A stretch of DNA of 64,000 bases from Pleurodeles waltl (taxonomy: Eukaryota; Chordata; Amphibia; Caudata; Salamandridae). Below, piece by piece: positions 10,989-22,186 of this stretch. A program made the translations under genes and the position numbers. Under the pieces are notes generated by a model. It ran no database searches. It worked only from the letters and a program-made list of their open reading frames with translations, and had not been told where the DNA came from. Position 1 is the stretch's first letter; each line of letters opens with the position of its first letter. The stretch covers positions 352,726,339 to 352,790,338 of the forward strand of contig NC_090451.1 of the NCBI RefSeq assembly GCF_031143425.1, in the 5' to 3' direction.

Positions 10989-11879
10989 AAAATCTACATT
11001 GTCATCCATATCCTCTTCTTTTTTTTTTTTTTTTTTTTGTAGTTGGAAGGATGACATGAAATAATTCGGATAATGGGCCCTGGGCATTAAGCAGTAAGGT
11101 CCAGCCATCTCTTTCTCTAGCACCCCCCTCACCCCCATTAGTACGCTAAATGACAAGTCAATTAAATATATATTTGTCACTACATTGCGCAGACCTCTTT
11201 GACCAGCCAAAGTGATGTCCTTTGGGTATTGTTGGACACCATTGGAAAACCCATTAGAGTGAATCCAATCATCTCAGTTTTCTCTGTAATCACATTTCCC
11301 TTCCCCCACCTACCACGGGCACCCATATTCCTGTGCATGTGGTTACTGGTTTGGTGGCGGTGAGACCGTAAAAACAATTGCTCCCGTTGACTCCTGCACA
11401 AAAGGTTAGCGCAACCTGACACTTGGTAGCTTCCCCTGCACAAGCTTAGTATGCAGATGCCTAGGGGCATAGCTGCTATTAGTGCAAATGTGCAGTGGCA
11501 ATGTGGCTGAGGGGTATGAGAAGCCCACTACACCCCAATTATGATACCAACTAGGGGCATTAATGCTAATGGCACCCTTATTTGACGACTATAGATGGCC
11601 ACTGCTTGGCACGGCCCGAAAGTATTATGTATTTCTCTGCATCCTGACCATCGTGTATAATCTGTTGTAGATCAGTTCAAAGGTTATCTGGGACTGCTGG
11701 TAAGATGTCATCCAACATGTCCTACAAAGCTTCAGTTATCACCTCAGGAGACAAATGGAGTTAACAGACCTAAGAGTGAGGCTAACGGAAGAGAAAATGC
11801 ATTTGGCAAATGCCTCCATGTGTTTAGACTCTGTCTGGTGGTGTGGTCAGGAACACTTTAGTGCTAAGCCTGCTGGTTA
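10989..11879. other. Unassigned, with a T-tract
   Basis: About 890 bases with no recognised gene. The T-rich stretch at 11019-11038 could be the reverse-strand A-tail of a retroposed sequence, but no family was recognised beside it. Confidence 0.3.
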
Positions 11880-13080
11880 AGGCATGGACTAGCAGGCTCT
11901 CCTATGTTCAGTGCTGCAGGAGGAAAGCTGGGTCTCCTGTGGCAGGCCTAGGCCTCTTGGCTATTTGCCTACTGACTGGTGGGCACAAACCCGGCTTTGG
12001 GTTTGTGCCCAGCAGGTAGTTGATTAGGGCTTTGTTAAAAGGCAGGAGCGGTTCCTGTGGGGCCTGCCCTGGCTGCAGGACCTCCGTTAGGATGGTCGTC
12101 TTGACCTCCATAGTAGGAGGTAGTAGGTCTAAAACCTCTGCTGCTGTTCCTTATGACCACTGCAAAGGAGGCAGCCTCTTTACTAGTGGGGCGAGGAGAC
12201 CGATGTCCGGTTAAGTATCAAGGCCACTGACCTCCTGTGGGTCCAAAAAGACATTTTCTTCACTGCATAGTTCGGAAGTGTGTTTGGCATCATCATCTTG
12301 GTCAGGGAATCTATAATCTAAAGGAAGTGTTTGAGTAAGCTAAGCTAAGCATGGAGGTGAGTGCAATCCAAAAGGACGATCTTCTCCTCCTCTGGCATTG
12401 ACTGACTGCCAGATTACCTGCACTGGTTGTTGTGCTGGGCGTAGGATTGAGGTCGGCATCAGTCTCGGAGTTTGAGATGGCCTGGGTTGGGGTCAAGAGG
12501 CACAGTTGACATCGGTCACAAATATACCCATCTTGAGGCCTTCTCAGATTAATAGGGCCCAAAGGCACTCCAGAGGGATCCAGTAGAATACCAAAAGTAC
12601 ACAGCATGGCGTCTTAAAGCTTGGACCTGCGGCAGCATCTCCAGTAGACCTGGAACTCAGGATCAGAACCGGGATAGGTTCTATGGCCGGAGAATGCAAA
12701 AGTGAGTTGAAGGTTTTCTTAGGGCCATTCAACTTTTTCTGATGGGAGTCGCAAGGTGAGAGGGAGTTGTGCTTTGACTTCTTATACTTTTTTTTTCCCA
12801 CTTACCTGATTTCTTCAATCTAGAAAAGTATTTGTGAGACCAACTTCAGAAACGAGAATGTGTCAGTGTCCTTTACTTTGAGCGGGATTGGGCCTTTTGA
12901 TGATGCTCTGCAATGTAGGGCATGATCTTGTGGTCCTGGATGGCCTTCGGTTTCATCCGAGCGCATTTGTTGCACAATGCTCAAGCATGTCACTAGCCCA
13001 AACACCAGAGAGAGACCTTGTGAAGGTCTGTCACAGACATTTGTTTATAGCAGTTCTTTCAAGGTTTGAACCCTGTTGAT
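11880..13080 (-). pseudogene. Probable DIRS ORF1 relic, minus strand
   Basis: On the minus strand from about 13060 there is a Cys-rich stretch, VTDLHKVSLWCLG then stops, then LCNKCARMKPKAIQDHK. This matches the N-terminal cysteine pattern of vertebrate DIRS ORF1 proteins (His/Cys..CLG..His..C..C..M..KA..). Downstream on the same strand, Pro/Ser-rich pieces (12311-12607) and 11908-12111 fit a decayed ORF1 but have no firm motif. The wording near 12548-12610 (GGGCCCAAAGGCA...) recurs at 15846-15900 in the second relic, which supports a common origin. Confidence 0.45.
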
Positions 13081-13131
13081 TTAGACGGGGTGGACACGTC
13101 CACTGCACACTGGAAACATTTGAAAACATTT

Positions 13132-14008
13132 GGGCCCAGATTTATATTCTGTTTGCGCCGAATTTGAGTCATTTTTTTTTTTTTTACGTAAATTCGGCGC
13201 AAACCTAGCTCCATACGTATACTTTGGCGCTAGACCCGTCTAGCGCCAAAGTTATGGAGTTAGTCATTTTTTGCTTGGGGGGAAACTACCTTGCATCAAT
13301 GAGATGGAAGATAGGCATTCCCTTGCAAAAAAATGACGATATGGCCCTAACGCCATATTTATCCCCCTGTGCTGAAATCAAGCAGGGGGGGAAGGAGGCC
13401 TTAAATAATGGAGCTAAGCTTGCAGAGTGCCATTATTTAACGCCTGGGTCAGGGCAGGCGTTAGGGGACCTGTGGGCCTATTTCCATGGTCAGAGACCAT
13501 GGAATTAGGCCCACAGGTGCCCTTCACTAGCCCCAGGGACACCCCCACCCACACCAGAGGGACGCCAGTGGATGGGGGGGACTCTATCCCATGTCAGACA
13601 GGTATGCTCAGATGAGTATTTCGATTTTTCTTTTTTTTTTAAAGTGCCATGAGGGGGCTAACTTGGGCCCCCCTACATGGCACTGGGGTGGTGGGCATGA
13701 CTCCTGTCTTTACTAAGGCAGGAGTCATGTCCATGGGGGTTGTGCATCAAAGGATGATTAGAGGCATTTTTATGCCTCGTACCAGACTAGCATCATCCTT
13801 TCACGCACAACCTCCTGTTCCCCCTACGCCTCCCCCACCCAGCTAGCACACTTATTCATGACGCAAGCAGAGCCTTACCGCCGGCTACCGTCATTCCATA
13901 AATATGACGCCCGGCCGGCATCTTGGGATGGCTCTAACCTGGCAGTATACTTTTTCACGAAAAACTGCGTTAGCGCAGTTTTGTGTGAGAAATTATAAAT
14001 CAGGGCCT
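13132..14008. mobile_element. MITE-like multi-hairpin element
   Basis: The ends are imperfect inverted repeats, GGGCCCAGATTTATA on the left and TATAAATCAGGGCC on the right. Between them are at least four nested hairpins: TTTGCGCCGAATTT/AAATTCGGCGCAAA (about 13150-13204), GGCGCTAGAC/GTCTAGCGCC (13226-13248), the long CTGTGGGCCTA..CCATGG/CCATGG..TAGGCCCACAG pair (about 13470-13517) and a GACTCCTG/CAGGAGTC pair (about 13699-13728). A palindromic TGCGTTAGCGCA lies near the right end. There is no transposase. Frames here are short and have no domain. No clean target duplication was found, so the superfamily (Harbinger-like?) is a guess. Confidence 0.6.
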
Positions 14009-15049
14009 TAGTCTGTCAGGCCTGACAGAAATTGAGGGAGCAAGTTCAGGATCCCGGTTCGAAGATGCAGGAAGAAAGGAACTAATGTTGGTGGGCAGAA
14101 GGCCGCTATGTAGTATCCCCAGTGGCACTTCTGGGCTGGGGCTGGACAGGTCCAACATGGAGCCACATTGTGCCACCTACCAATACACAAGGAAATTGCT
14201 GAGAAAATTATTTGAATCCACTCTGATGCCAGTGGATATTGACAAGGTGAAGAATCTGCGGTTAAAAATATCTATTAGACATGCAGTTTCAAAATGAACT
14301 CAGTTAAAAAAAAGAAACTGTTAAAGCCTCTTTACCACAATGTATGAACTTTGACATAGTAAATATGATGGTGAGGCAATGAGCTCTTCTGTCACCTACA
14401 GACATCAATAGCACAGATTTAGTTAGTATTAACAGTGAAAGGTAACCACAAAAGCTTGATGAAAAGGGGAAATTTGAGGGCCACGTGTGAGTGTATAAAA
14501 GATACAAATGCTGAAGAATTGTAGCTCCAGGAAAGTAACTCTTTTTCTCCTCACATTGAATGTATATAGACTCACATGCTTAAATCATAACTAACAAGCA
14601 GTGCCAGAATATAAAGTAGACAGTGGGTATGAAGCTCAACTTAATGAAATACTATGTAGCACTGCTTGTGCTACTGTATACTTCAATCTGAAGTAAACCT
14701 ACAGTCAGTAGTGGTGGAGAGAGGATATGGCAGGATGTCAATTTCAAAGCCTTGCATATGTCCGTTAGCAGAACATCTGAACAGAGTGCACTGTATGTAT
14801 GTACATGTTATTCTTATAATATGTAACCAGCCAAAAGTCAGTAGAGTTCTGTACAGGGTCCAAGGTAGGCATAAAGCAAATGAGTGATAGAAGACGGGTT
14901 GTGGACAGTTAGTGCACTGAGATGTAATGTTCTTTAAACAAGTGAGTCTTCAACTCTTTCCTAGACTGAAACAAACTGGCAAAAGAGAGCAGCAGTCTTC
15001 TTAAGACCTCAATATGTTTTGAGACTATCCATGGGAAAGGCACTTAGAT
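14009..15049. other. Unassigned AT-rich sequence
   Basis: About 1 kb with short frames only and no conserved motif, terminal repeat or RNA gene that I can recognise. Confidence 0.3.
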
Positions 15050-16125
15050 GAGTTTACATGTCAACGCCTGTACCAACAGGGTCCCTTGTCACAAAAATGG
15101 AGTTACCGGGGCTGGTTATGTCACCTGGCAACAAGTGAACTGACCAGAGGGCCCAGGCAGGGTTTTGACCAAGTAGCCATGAGGGTGTCCATAAGAGCCT
15201 TGTTGAATTGCAATAATGGTTCAGAAGATGTTGGAATTGGTTGAAGAACCTTAGTTAAAAGTTTGCCTTCGTTTCAGCAGTAGGCAAATGTAAATCAAGC
15301 ACCTCTGTTGTCCTTTTCACAACTATTGTGAAAGAGGCACTTTCTTTCATTGGTCGTCCAGGTGGTGAGTCTAGCTCCGCTCCTGGGGATGTATCTAGCT
15401 AACTGGCATTTTGTAAACCCAGGTATAGCCCATCACCAGCGCAGGGTGGGGGAGCATTGTCTGCCTCATCAGTTCATGAGCATTATACAGATCTTGCACT
15501 GGGTGCGAGTTGGATCCAAATAAGGCTTCTAGCCCCTGATAGTACTGGCTTCTAGGTACAGATCGATCATTAGCGTTCAGTTACAAAGTGACTGGGTGGA
15601 CCTTTGTAGTCTAGTAGCACAACATAGACCTGAAGCGAGTTGCTAACGGCTCAGATTGGATAATGGTGCCAGGATCAGTGCTTGGCCTGGCAGAGTCTGC
15701 ACTGTTACAGAAGGGACTGGCATTGGCCCTAGAGGCCAAAGTCAAAGCATGAACCATGACCTCAACAGCCCGGGCAGTGATCCTTTGTGATCAGTTGGCA
15801 CCAAGGAAGAGCCAGTGGAAGTGCAGCTGGAGCTTATCGTGGTCGATGGGGCCCAAAGGCATCTTATAGAGCTGCAGCATAGCGTGCTTGAAAACCCCAC
15901 CTTGCTTCATGGTCACAGATTGCTTTGGAAATTTGAATGTGTGCCAGGACCAACTGCGGGATCGAACTGGAATTTGATGCTCTGGCGCTGTCTTACCTGA
16001 TTTTGAGTGTCAGGATTGGTTAGAGTCCTGCATGAGCTTCTTGCGTGTCTTTGCCTTACCAGAAGACTGAGTGGGAAGAGGGCCTCGTGCAGGACCAACT
16101 CCTTGAATGGAATCACAAACAGCCC
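15050..16125 (-). pseudogene. Second probable DIRS ORF1 relic, minus strand
   Basis: The assignment rests on parallels with 11880-13080: a GGGCCCAAAGGCA phrase at 15848-15862 matches 12547-12560. In both blocks it is followed by a CAGCATAGCG / CAGCATGGCG sequence. The block abuts a DIRS terminus at 16126-16205, where the 5' end of a minus-strand element should be. No ORF1 motif is intact, and translations have many stops. Confidence 0.35.
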
Positions 16126-16205
16126 GAAGAACAAGTTACTTGTCTTCGGTAACACATTATCTGGTAGAGACTATCTAGCTGCAGATTCCTTGATTCCTTA
16201 CCTTT
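16126..16205 (+). repeat. DIRS-type terminal repeat (copy 1)
   Basis: The run ACAAGTTACTTGTCTTCGGT, then TATCTGGTAGAG and CTAGCTGCAGATTCCTT, reappears reverse-complemented at 16502-16565. I know this phrase as a very common newt repeat; its position beside DIRS coding relics suggests it is a DIRS terminus. Confidence 0.65.
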
Positions 16206-16501
16206 GAATTTTCCAGATGTCAGACTGAATCCAGAAAGGTTTGCTTGAGCAGTACCTCTGCTTGCACCGTCAGGTGGCTTCATTTGGTTCCGCTTGGCCC
16301 CATCGGCACCGGATGGGACGTCGCGGTCACCTATATAGACGCCACCCAGCCGTGCGGACATCAGTTCCTTTTTTCACAACTTTCCACGCCAGGAGCTCAG
16401 AGCCATTAAATGAACTGATGACTGTGTCCAAACTAGGACCCTGAAATAGATCATCCCTAACCCTAGCAAATGAGTCTGCAGAGTGGGGAGGTATGGGTGG
16501 G
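16206..16501. other. Spacer between inverted DIRS termini
   Basis: About 300 bases enclosed by inverted terminal sequences. It is relatively GC-rich and has no gene. It may be the 5' leader or the fused ends of two tandem minus-strand DIRS copies. Confidence 0.35.
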
Positions 16502-16602
16502 TGTAAGGAATCTGCAGCTAGAGTCGCTCCTAGATAATGCGTTACCAAAGGTAAGTAACTTGTTCAACTGATAGAGACTTTTAGCAGCAGATTCCTTACC
16601 TA
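16502..16602. repeat. Palindromic DIRS terminus
   Basis: The block starts GTAAGGAATCTGCAGCTAGA and ends TTTTAGCAGCAGATTCCTTAC, so it folds back on itself. Its first 60 bases are the reverse complement of 16126-16200. It lies just downstream (minus strand) of the recombinase relic, as expected for the 3' end of that element. Confidence 0.65.
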
Positions 16603-16648
16603 TTAAAAGATACTCAAACCATACCATCCTAGCTGTGGACACATTTTC

Positions 16649-17570
16649 CTACTCTAACAAGTCCTGCAGGACCAAACCGGCAAAATGCCCATCTCTGCGG
16701 ACCTGAATGTCTAGGCAGTAATGTTCTGCAAATGTGTGCAGTGATGCCCACGTTGGTGCCTGACAAATGTCCAGGACTAGAACACTGTGTGCCAATGCTG
16801 GAGTCATAGCTTTACCCCTGTAGTAGAACGGGCCCTCAAGCCCTCAGGAGGCTGCTTTTTGGACAGTGTGGCAGATTTTTATAAAGAGAACAACCCAGCG
16901 CAAAATGTTTCGTTTCTGTACTGCCTGATCTTTCTTTGCTCTCACATTTCCGACAAAAAAGTTGGTCGTCCAGCCGGAACTCTTGTGCTGTCAAGATAGA
17001 ATGATGGCGCACTTTTTGGGTCCAGTCGGTGGAGGTGCTTCTCTTCCTTGGAAAGATGCAGGGGAGCAAAGAAGGTGGGCTGGGTGACATTCTGCACCAA
17101 AAAAAAATGGAGTCACCACTTGTGGAAGGAAAGAGGCATGGGTGCAAAGCACCACCTTATCAGTAAACACTGAGATATGGAGGTTTGGACGACCGAGTCT
17201 TTAGTTCACTCACCCTCCGGGCAGTTATTATGGCCACGAGAAATCCTATTTTGATAGTGAGTACCCTGAGTGGACCATTATGAAGTGGCTCAAAATGAGC
17301 ACACATCAGAAATGTAAGAACCAGGTTCAAGTCCCACTGAGTCATAATGAAGTGGGAAGGTGGAAACATAAGTACAAGTCCATTTAGAAACCTATTTACA
17401 ATAGGGCACTTAAAGAGGGTTGGTCAGGCAGCTGCAGAAAAATTGAAAGAGCAGACAGATAGCCCTTAAGAGTGCCCAGAGCAGAGCCCTGTTGGGCAAG
17501 ATACAGAATGAAAAGAAGAACATCACATAGAAAAGTAGAAAGAAGATCGATTCACTTCTCTGTGTAATAT
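16649..17570 (-). pseudogene. DIRS tyrosine recombinase relic, minus strand
   Basis: Read from high to low coordinates: an N-terminal SAM-like region near 17540-17410 (LYLAQQGSALGTLKGYLSAL), then the frame 17369-17160 with TQWDLNLVLTFL and AIITARRVSELK, the catalytic Arg box. A decayed middle follows at 17147-16836 (FRLDDQLF, LRARST in place of AHSTR). Last, at 16807-16649, comes DICQAPTWASLHTFAEHY, the helix carrying the catalytic Tyr. Stops and frame changes separate the pieces. It belongs to a different DIRS lineage from the 2.9-11 kb copy, whose corresponding phrases differ. Confidence 0.8.
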
Positions 17571-18010
17571 TTTACAAATGTTTGCCAACAGCAGGAATAT
17601 ACCATTTTGGTGGAGGAAAGCCTGGCTGCCAAAATAACATTACAGACTTCGGAAGGAAGGTCAAAGGCTGTCTACTATTGCAGCTTATGAAGGCGTAGGG
17701 TTGACAGGTTGAGGTGGAGGACCCTCCCATGCTACTGCAACAGAAGATCCTCATAAAGGGGCAGCCTGATCGGAGGATCAATGCTCATTTTCAAAATCTT
17801 GAGATAACAGACACTCCATGCCCAGTCCAGAGCCACAAGGATTTGTTTGGTCTGGTCGTTCTTGATCTTCTTGAGAAGTCTGGGCAGAAGTGGTATGGGC
17901 GCAAAGGCATACAGGAGGGCTGAACTCCTCTCGTGACAAAAAGCACCTCTGAGCGATAGCAGCCTTGGAAACTCCAACGCGCCAAACTGCTGACAGTGCA
18001 CGTTCTCAAC
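17571..18010 (-). pseudogene. DIRS polymerase C-terminal spacer relic (after RNase H)
   Basis: The minus-strand frame 18001-17732 reads AFAPIPLLPRLLKKI, then ILVALDWAWSVCYLKILKMSIDPPIRLP. This is the FPP-x-PLIP..L.KI..LL.AP.WP..W...L..L..D.P..LP wording found between RNase H and recombinase in DIRS elements. It is truncated at about 18015, where the next LTR begins, so reverse transcriptase and the RNase H core are missing. Confidence 0.75.
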
Positions 18011-18041
18011 AGAGGCGAGCAGATCTAACCAAGGCTCTCCG

Positions 18042-20499
18042 TGTGAGAGGAGTGCTCTTTTTGCTTGGTTAGTCCCCCAGCTTTTGCCTGATGTTCACGT
18101 GTCCAAGAAGTTGGTAGTGTCCAGGGCCCCTGCTAACCGGGTTCCCTGGGCCAGAGCAATTTCCCTAAATCTGTTGTTATGTTTGGCACAATTGGATACC
18201 CTCTTAAATATCACTGTAAGACCCTAGTAAATGGGTACCCCAGTACCAAGGACATGGGATAGTATGAGTAGGCCCCTGAGGGCAGTGGCACTGATTGTGC
18301 CACCCTCTAGGGCCCTGCACATAGCACTGCCAGTGCAGGCTGAGTGTACTGAGGCAAACCTAAAAGGGCAAATTCGACTGGGCACACTTTTTGTGCCCTG
18401 TCCACCCTACACTGCATATGATATGGGTGTCACCCCTCCGGTAGGCCTTACATCCCTAAGGCAGGGTTCACCATACTATAATTAGAGGACGTAATTGCAT
18501 GAGCAGTATGCCCCCACTGGGTCCTTGCCAAACTTGGGACATAGTGAGTGAACAGAGCAGCCATTTTAAGTGCATGTACTGGACACTGGTCAAACACGAG
18601 TTCCCCAGCTACATGATGCCCACTCTGCACCCTGGGTTGTTTTATATGAAACAGGTCAGGATGTTAAATCCAAACTGGTACCTGTATTGGATTTAACCCC
18701 AAAAGTACCCAGGGGTCACCTTAGAAGTCCCCCCTGCAAAAGTTAGCCTAACTGGCATAATTGCTGACTGGTTCCATCCAGCCTGCCACTTCCAGACAAC
18801 CAACATGCAAACCTAGGGGAGAGACATGGTTCTCAGGTTTGTAAAACAGTGCCCTTCCTGGGTGGAGGAGCTAACACTCCCTCCCTCAGGAATGTGCACT
18901 GTCCTGGCGGTGAGCTTCAAAGGGCTACTGCCCTTGAAACTCTAGCCCCCAGGCCTGCTGCTAGCAGCAGATGGCTTCCCCCTTTGCCAACGCCCACTTT
19001 TGGCAGGAGCAAAGACGGGAAACCACACAAAGGGTAGGAGAAGGTCTTGCTGAGCATGCACCACCTCATGGGCTTGCAGGCGAAGCGGACCCCCATTTAA
19101 TTTTCCTCCATGTTGGATGGCAGGAAAATATCCAATGAGGTTTATGGAATTGACCATTCCCACAGGAAGTGGTCGCTGTAGTGGGTGTAGCCACCCAAGG
19201 GTAAGTGTCCCATTGGACACTACCCGGTTCCTCCTAAAATGCCTGCTAAATTCAGAATTTAGTAGGCTCCCCTAGACCAAGAAATTAGATTCATCTGGAA
19301 GAAAAGACTGCATCAAAGAACCCGCCAGGGTGAGAACAGAGGACCTGCTACACAAGAAGAGGCTCCAAGACCCCTGCTTGCTGCTCCAGAGTCCCAACAA
19401 TCGCCACTGCGGAGGAGCTGACCACTGGACCGACCTCAACAGGCTCCGGGGACCTCCAGGCTTCCCAAATAGCCTCAAGAAACCTACAAGGAACCAGCAT
19501 ACCGGTGAGGGTCACTTCACAGGCCGGTCGATATCTGCGCAACCAGAAATCTCAGCCAGACCTGACGACACACCACCGACACCCCGGACGAGACCTGCAA
19601 GCGTGCTAGCTTTGATGGTACTGCACCCTCCCATGGCCAAGTTGTGCCAATACACCAGGTGCTGGTCAGTGCACATCAGACAACCCCAAAAACAGCTCAC
19701 CCGGAGCTGCAACTGGACCGGGAGGAAGCCCCAGTTCAGAGACTTCAGTGACACCCAGACCTCCCGTCAGAGCACCCGCGACATCCTGCAAGACCCCCAG
19801 AAGAAGACTTACCTCCAGTTCCAAAGGGTCCCTTTGTGCACAGCATCCAGGACGTCCAAATCGCCTTGCACCCGGCCGCCCTGAGCTTTACAACGCTGGA
19901 TCTGCTGTCCCCAACCCCTTGTGCCCTCAACAGCCCAAGGGGACCCCAAGGCACCATCTTTCAATCTAAAACCAGCTCTTTTTCCAAGTGGCCCTGGCCT
20001 GTTCCAAGATGTTTTCCAACTCTGCTCCTGCCGGAACCGGGAGCCACCCTTACTTCGACCATCCTGCAAAAGAGACTGATAACTCAACAGTACCATTTTA
20101 AATGCATTTTTAAAAGTGACTACCCATTGATTCCTATGGTGCGTAATTATGCACAGAAAGACTAACTTTATTAAAACATTGAAAAGTCATATCTCAAAAA
20201 GTACTTAACATATCTTAAAGATCTTGGTCTTAAAATGTATATAAAACTCTGAAGTGTTTTTTTTAACTAAATTTTGGTCTCCAGTTATTTATTAAGTGTG
20301 TGTGGTGTATGATTGGATTTGTGAGTACAGCAAATACTTAGCACATCTCCTGGATTAGCCTAACTGCTCAACCAGCTACCTTACAAATTGGAGCATTAGG
20401 TGGTCTAGTTCTTACCTCTGGACACCAACATGTGGTTGCCTGGACCCCCTGCAGGGTGTGCCTAGTTTTGCACACTACATAGAGGGCCAGCCTCATACA
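18042..20499 (+). mobile_element. 5' LTR of a Gmr1-like Gypsy element (about 2.46 kb)
   Basis: The right end is ...GCCAGCCTCATACA at 20499, directly followed by a primer-binding-like sequence and gag, so this is the 5' LTR in plus sense. The 3' ending is the same wording as the sense-strand end of the 3 kb LTR family (GCCAGCCTCCTACA). The left end is placed at TGTGAGAGGAG (18042), where DIRS coding similarity stops; this boundary is less certain. The promoter should lie in its 5' half, but no motif is clear. Long frames such as 19330-19884 have no domain. Confidence 0.65.
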
Positions 20500-20770
20500 T
20501 TTGGTGTATCAGTGGTGGGATAAAAACTTTGCATTTGCTGGTACCACTTTTTCAATTGTGTGAACACATGAATATCTCTCTAAATTGTCTTTTGATATAT
20601 TTTTTTTATTTTATATGACTACCAAGTTTTACAATTTTTTAAAACTAATTGTTTGGGCCTTTGTTAGGTCCCTACAACTTTAGAAAACATTTAAAAGTCT
20701 TTGCGTTACTTGGTTATCCAAAAAGGGGAACTCTAAATTCTAAAAGTGCCCCAACTTTAGTAAGATAAAA
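20500..20770 (+). promoter_or_regulatory. Primer-binding site and leader of the Gmr1-like element
   Basis: Immediately after the LTR is TTTGGTGTATCAGTGGTGGG then ATAA. The same position in the minus-strand relative (28264 downward) reads TTGGTTGTGCAGCGGTGGGA then TAAG. The shared CAG-Y-GGTGGGATAA placed at the LTR edge, with TGG near its start, fits a tRNA primer-binding site; the tRNA cannot be named from here. The rest is an AT-rich untranslated leader up to the gag ATG at 20771. Confidence 0.6.
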
Positions 20771-21655
20771 ATGTCTGACACAGAGGCCAGAACCCAGGAG
20801 CTCTACCTGGAGCCTTATGAGCCATACGCCTATGACCAATTAAGGGGACTCTGCAGACTATACAAGATTCAAACTGGAAAAATCCCCAAAACAGAGAAAC
20901 TTAGGTTTCTGGTGGCCTGAGTATGAAAAAGGTCATCCCCAGCTGATAATGATGATGCATCTGAGGAGGATGAAGATCCTGTGGAAATGGGGGATGTAGG
21001 TAGCTCCTCTTCCCACAACAGCTCTAGAGTACCCACAGACATTGATGTGAAACTTGCCAGGCTGACTGAAAGACTGGCTTTAGAAAATCCGCTTTTGGAG
21101 ATTGAAAAACAAAGAAAAGAGTTGAGCTTGGCACCCATCTCTGGTGGCAGCATACAATTGTTGTAAGAAAATGCTTTCAACATCAAACTCCCAAAATGAG
21201 TTGTCCCTCCCTTTACTGAAGGGGATGATATAGTGAAATGGTTTTCTGCCTTTGAAAGAGCCTGTATTGGGTGGGAAATTGAAAATAAACACTTGGGCAC
21301 ACTGATGTGGGAGTTATTCTCAGGAAAGTGTCGGGATAGGCTCCTGACACTGAATGAGGCAGATTCTAAATCCTATGATCTCATGAAGGGTACCCTGATC
21401 GAGGGCTTTGGATTTACAACCGAAGAGTACAGGATAAAGTTCAGGGAAGCTCAAAAATCCCAGAGCCAGACCTGGGTTGACTTTGTGGACTATTCAGTAA
21501 AAATGCTGGGTGGTTGGTTAGCTGGGAACAATGTACAAAGTTATGATGGGCTGTACAATTTGTTTGTGAAAGCGCATGTGTTGAGTAATTTTTCAATGAT
21601 GGGCTACATCACTATCTGGTATCTCAGCACCTGGTCCCCTCAACTCAGTTCCTAG
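20771..21655 (+). pseudogene. Gmr1-like gag with SCAN-like capsid region (stops at 3 points)
   Basis: It starts ATG at 20771 (MSDTEARTQELYLEP), as the intact relative starts MSD. Stops lie at about 20918, 21164 and 21200. The middle segment is a coiled-coil-like LTERLALENPLLEIEKQRKE. The last frame, 21233-21655, keeps the capsid: WFSAFERAC, GKCRDRLLTL, GFGFTTEEYRIKFREAQ and WVDFVDYSVKMLGGWL. The C-terminal half corresponds to the region of Gmr1-like gag from which the vertebrate SCAN domain is thought to derive. It aligns throughout with the minus-strand gag at 26.7-28.0 kb. Confidence 0.85.
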
Positions 21656-22186
21656 TAGGGAGGTCTTATCCTGTCACCAATGCTGACAATGAGACCAAGT
21701 TCCACCCCATGGCCATGGTAAACTTTGAACGGTGAGGAATAGCAGGGCAAAAATAAGTGGTTGTGTCCTCATCCATCCCTGTAGTTTTCCTACTTGGTAA
21801 TGACCTGGAACATTCCCCCTGGGCTGTGGTAGAGCTAAAAACCCATGCAACAATGCTTGGGATCACTGGGTAGGCTTGTGTCAAGACTAGGGCACAGAGC
21901 AAACTTCAGAGAGAAAAAGGAGAGCTGGATCCTGAAATAGTGGACCAGCCTCCCAAGAGAAAAGGCAAGAAGACGAGAGAACCAGCATCAAAACAGATCC
22001 CAAGACAGGACCCCTCTTCTCAGGAGGAGGAGTCACCCACCTTAGAGAGAACTGAGCCTGAAGAGCTAGGGCCTTACTACCCAGAGCTCTTTGGCCCAGG
22101 GGGACCTGTGGAATCGCATCTTTCTGGAATCCATTTTGGGCCTGCTAGGTCCTATGATACCCAAAGACAAGAAAGTCCTGTTTGGT
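21656..22186 (+). pseudogene. Gmr1-like protease and linker relic
   Basis: After gag the three frames read HPMAMVNF, VFLLGNDLEHSPWAVVELKTHA and KTRAQSKLQ. These match the protease flap and end of the minus-strand relative (HPMAVVTLNW, CLLGNDLETSAWAEVELETH, VTRAQAKKQ). The N-terminal catalytic Asp-Thr-Gly region and the zinc knuckle are not present, so a deletion joins capsid to the protease C-terminal half. The linker 21940-22180 is acidic and basic by turns (KRKGKKTREP, SSQEEESPTLE). It is interrupted at about 22186 by an inserted sequence. Confidence 0.7.

Noticed and set aside
14045..14075. GGATCCCGGTTCGAAGATG, like a tRNA T-loop/B-box
   Set aside because: No cloverleaf, anticodon arm or A-box at a suitable distance was found.
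19330..19884. 184-codon plus-strand frame
   Set aside because: It lies inside the 5' LTR and has low-complexity Pro/Ser/Arg composition with no homology.
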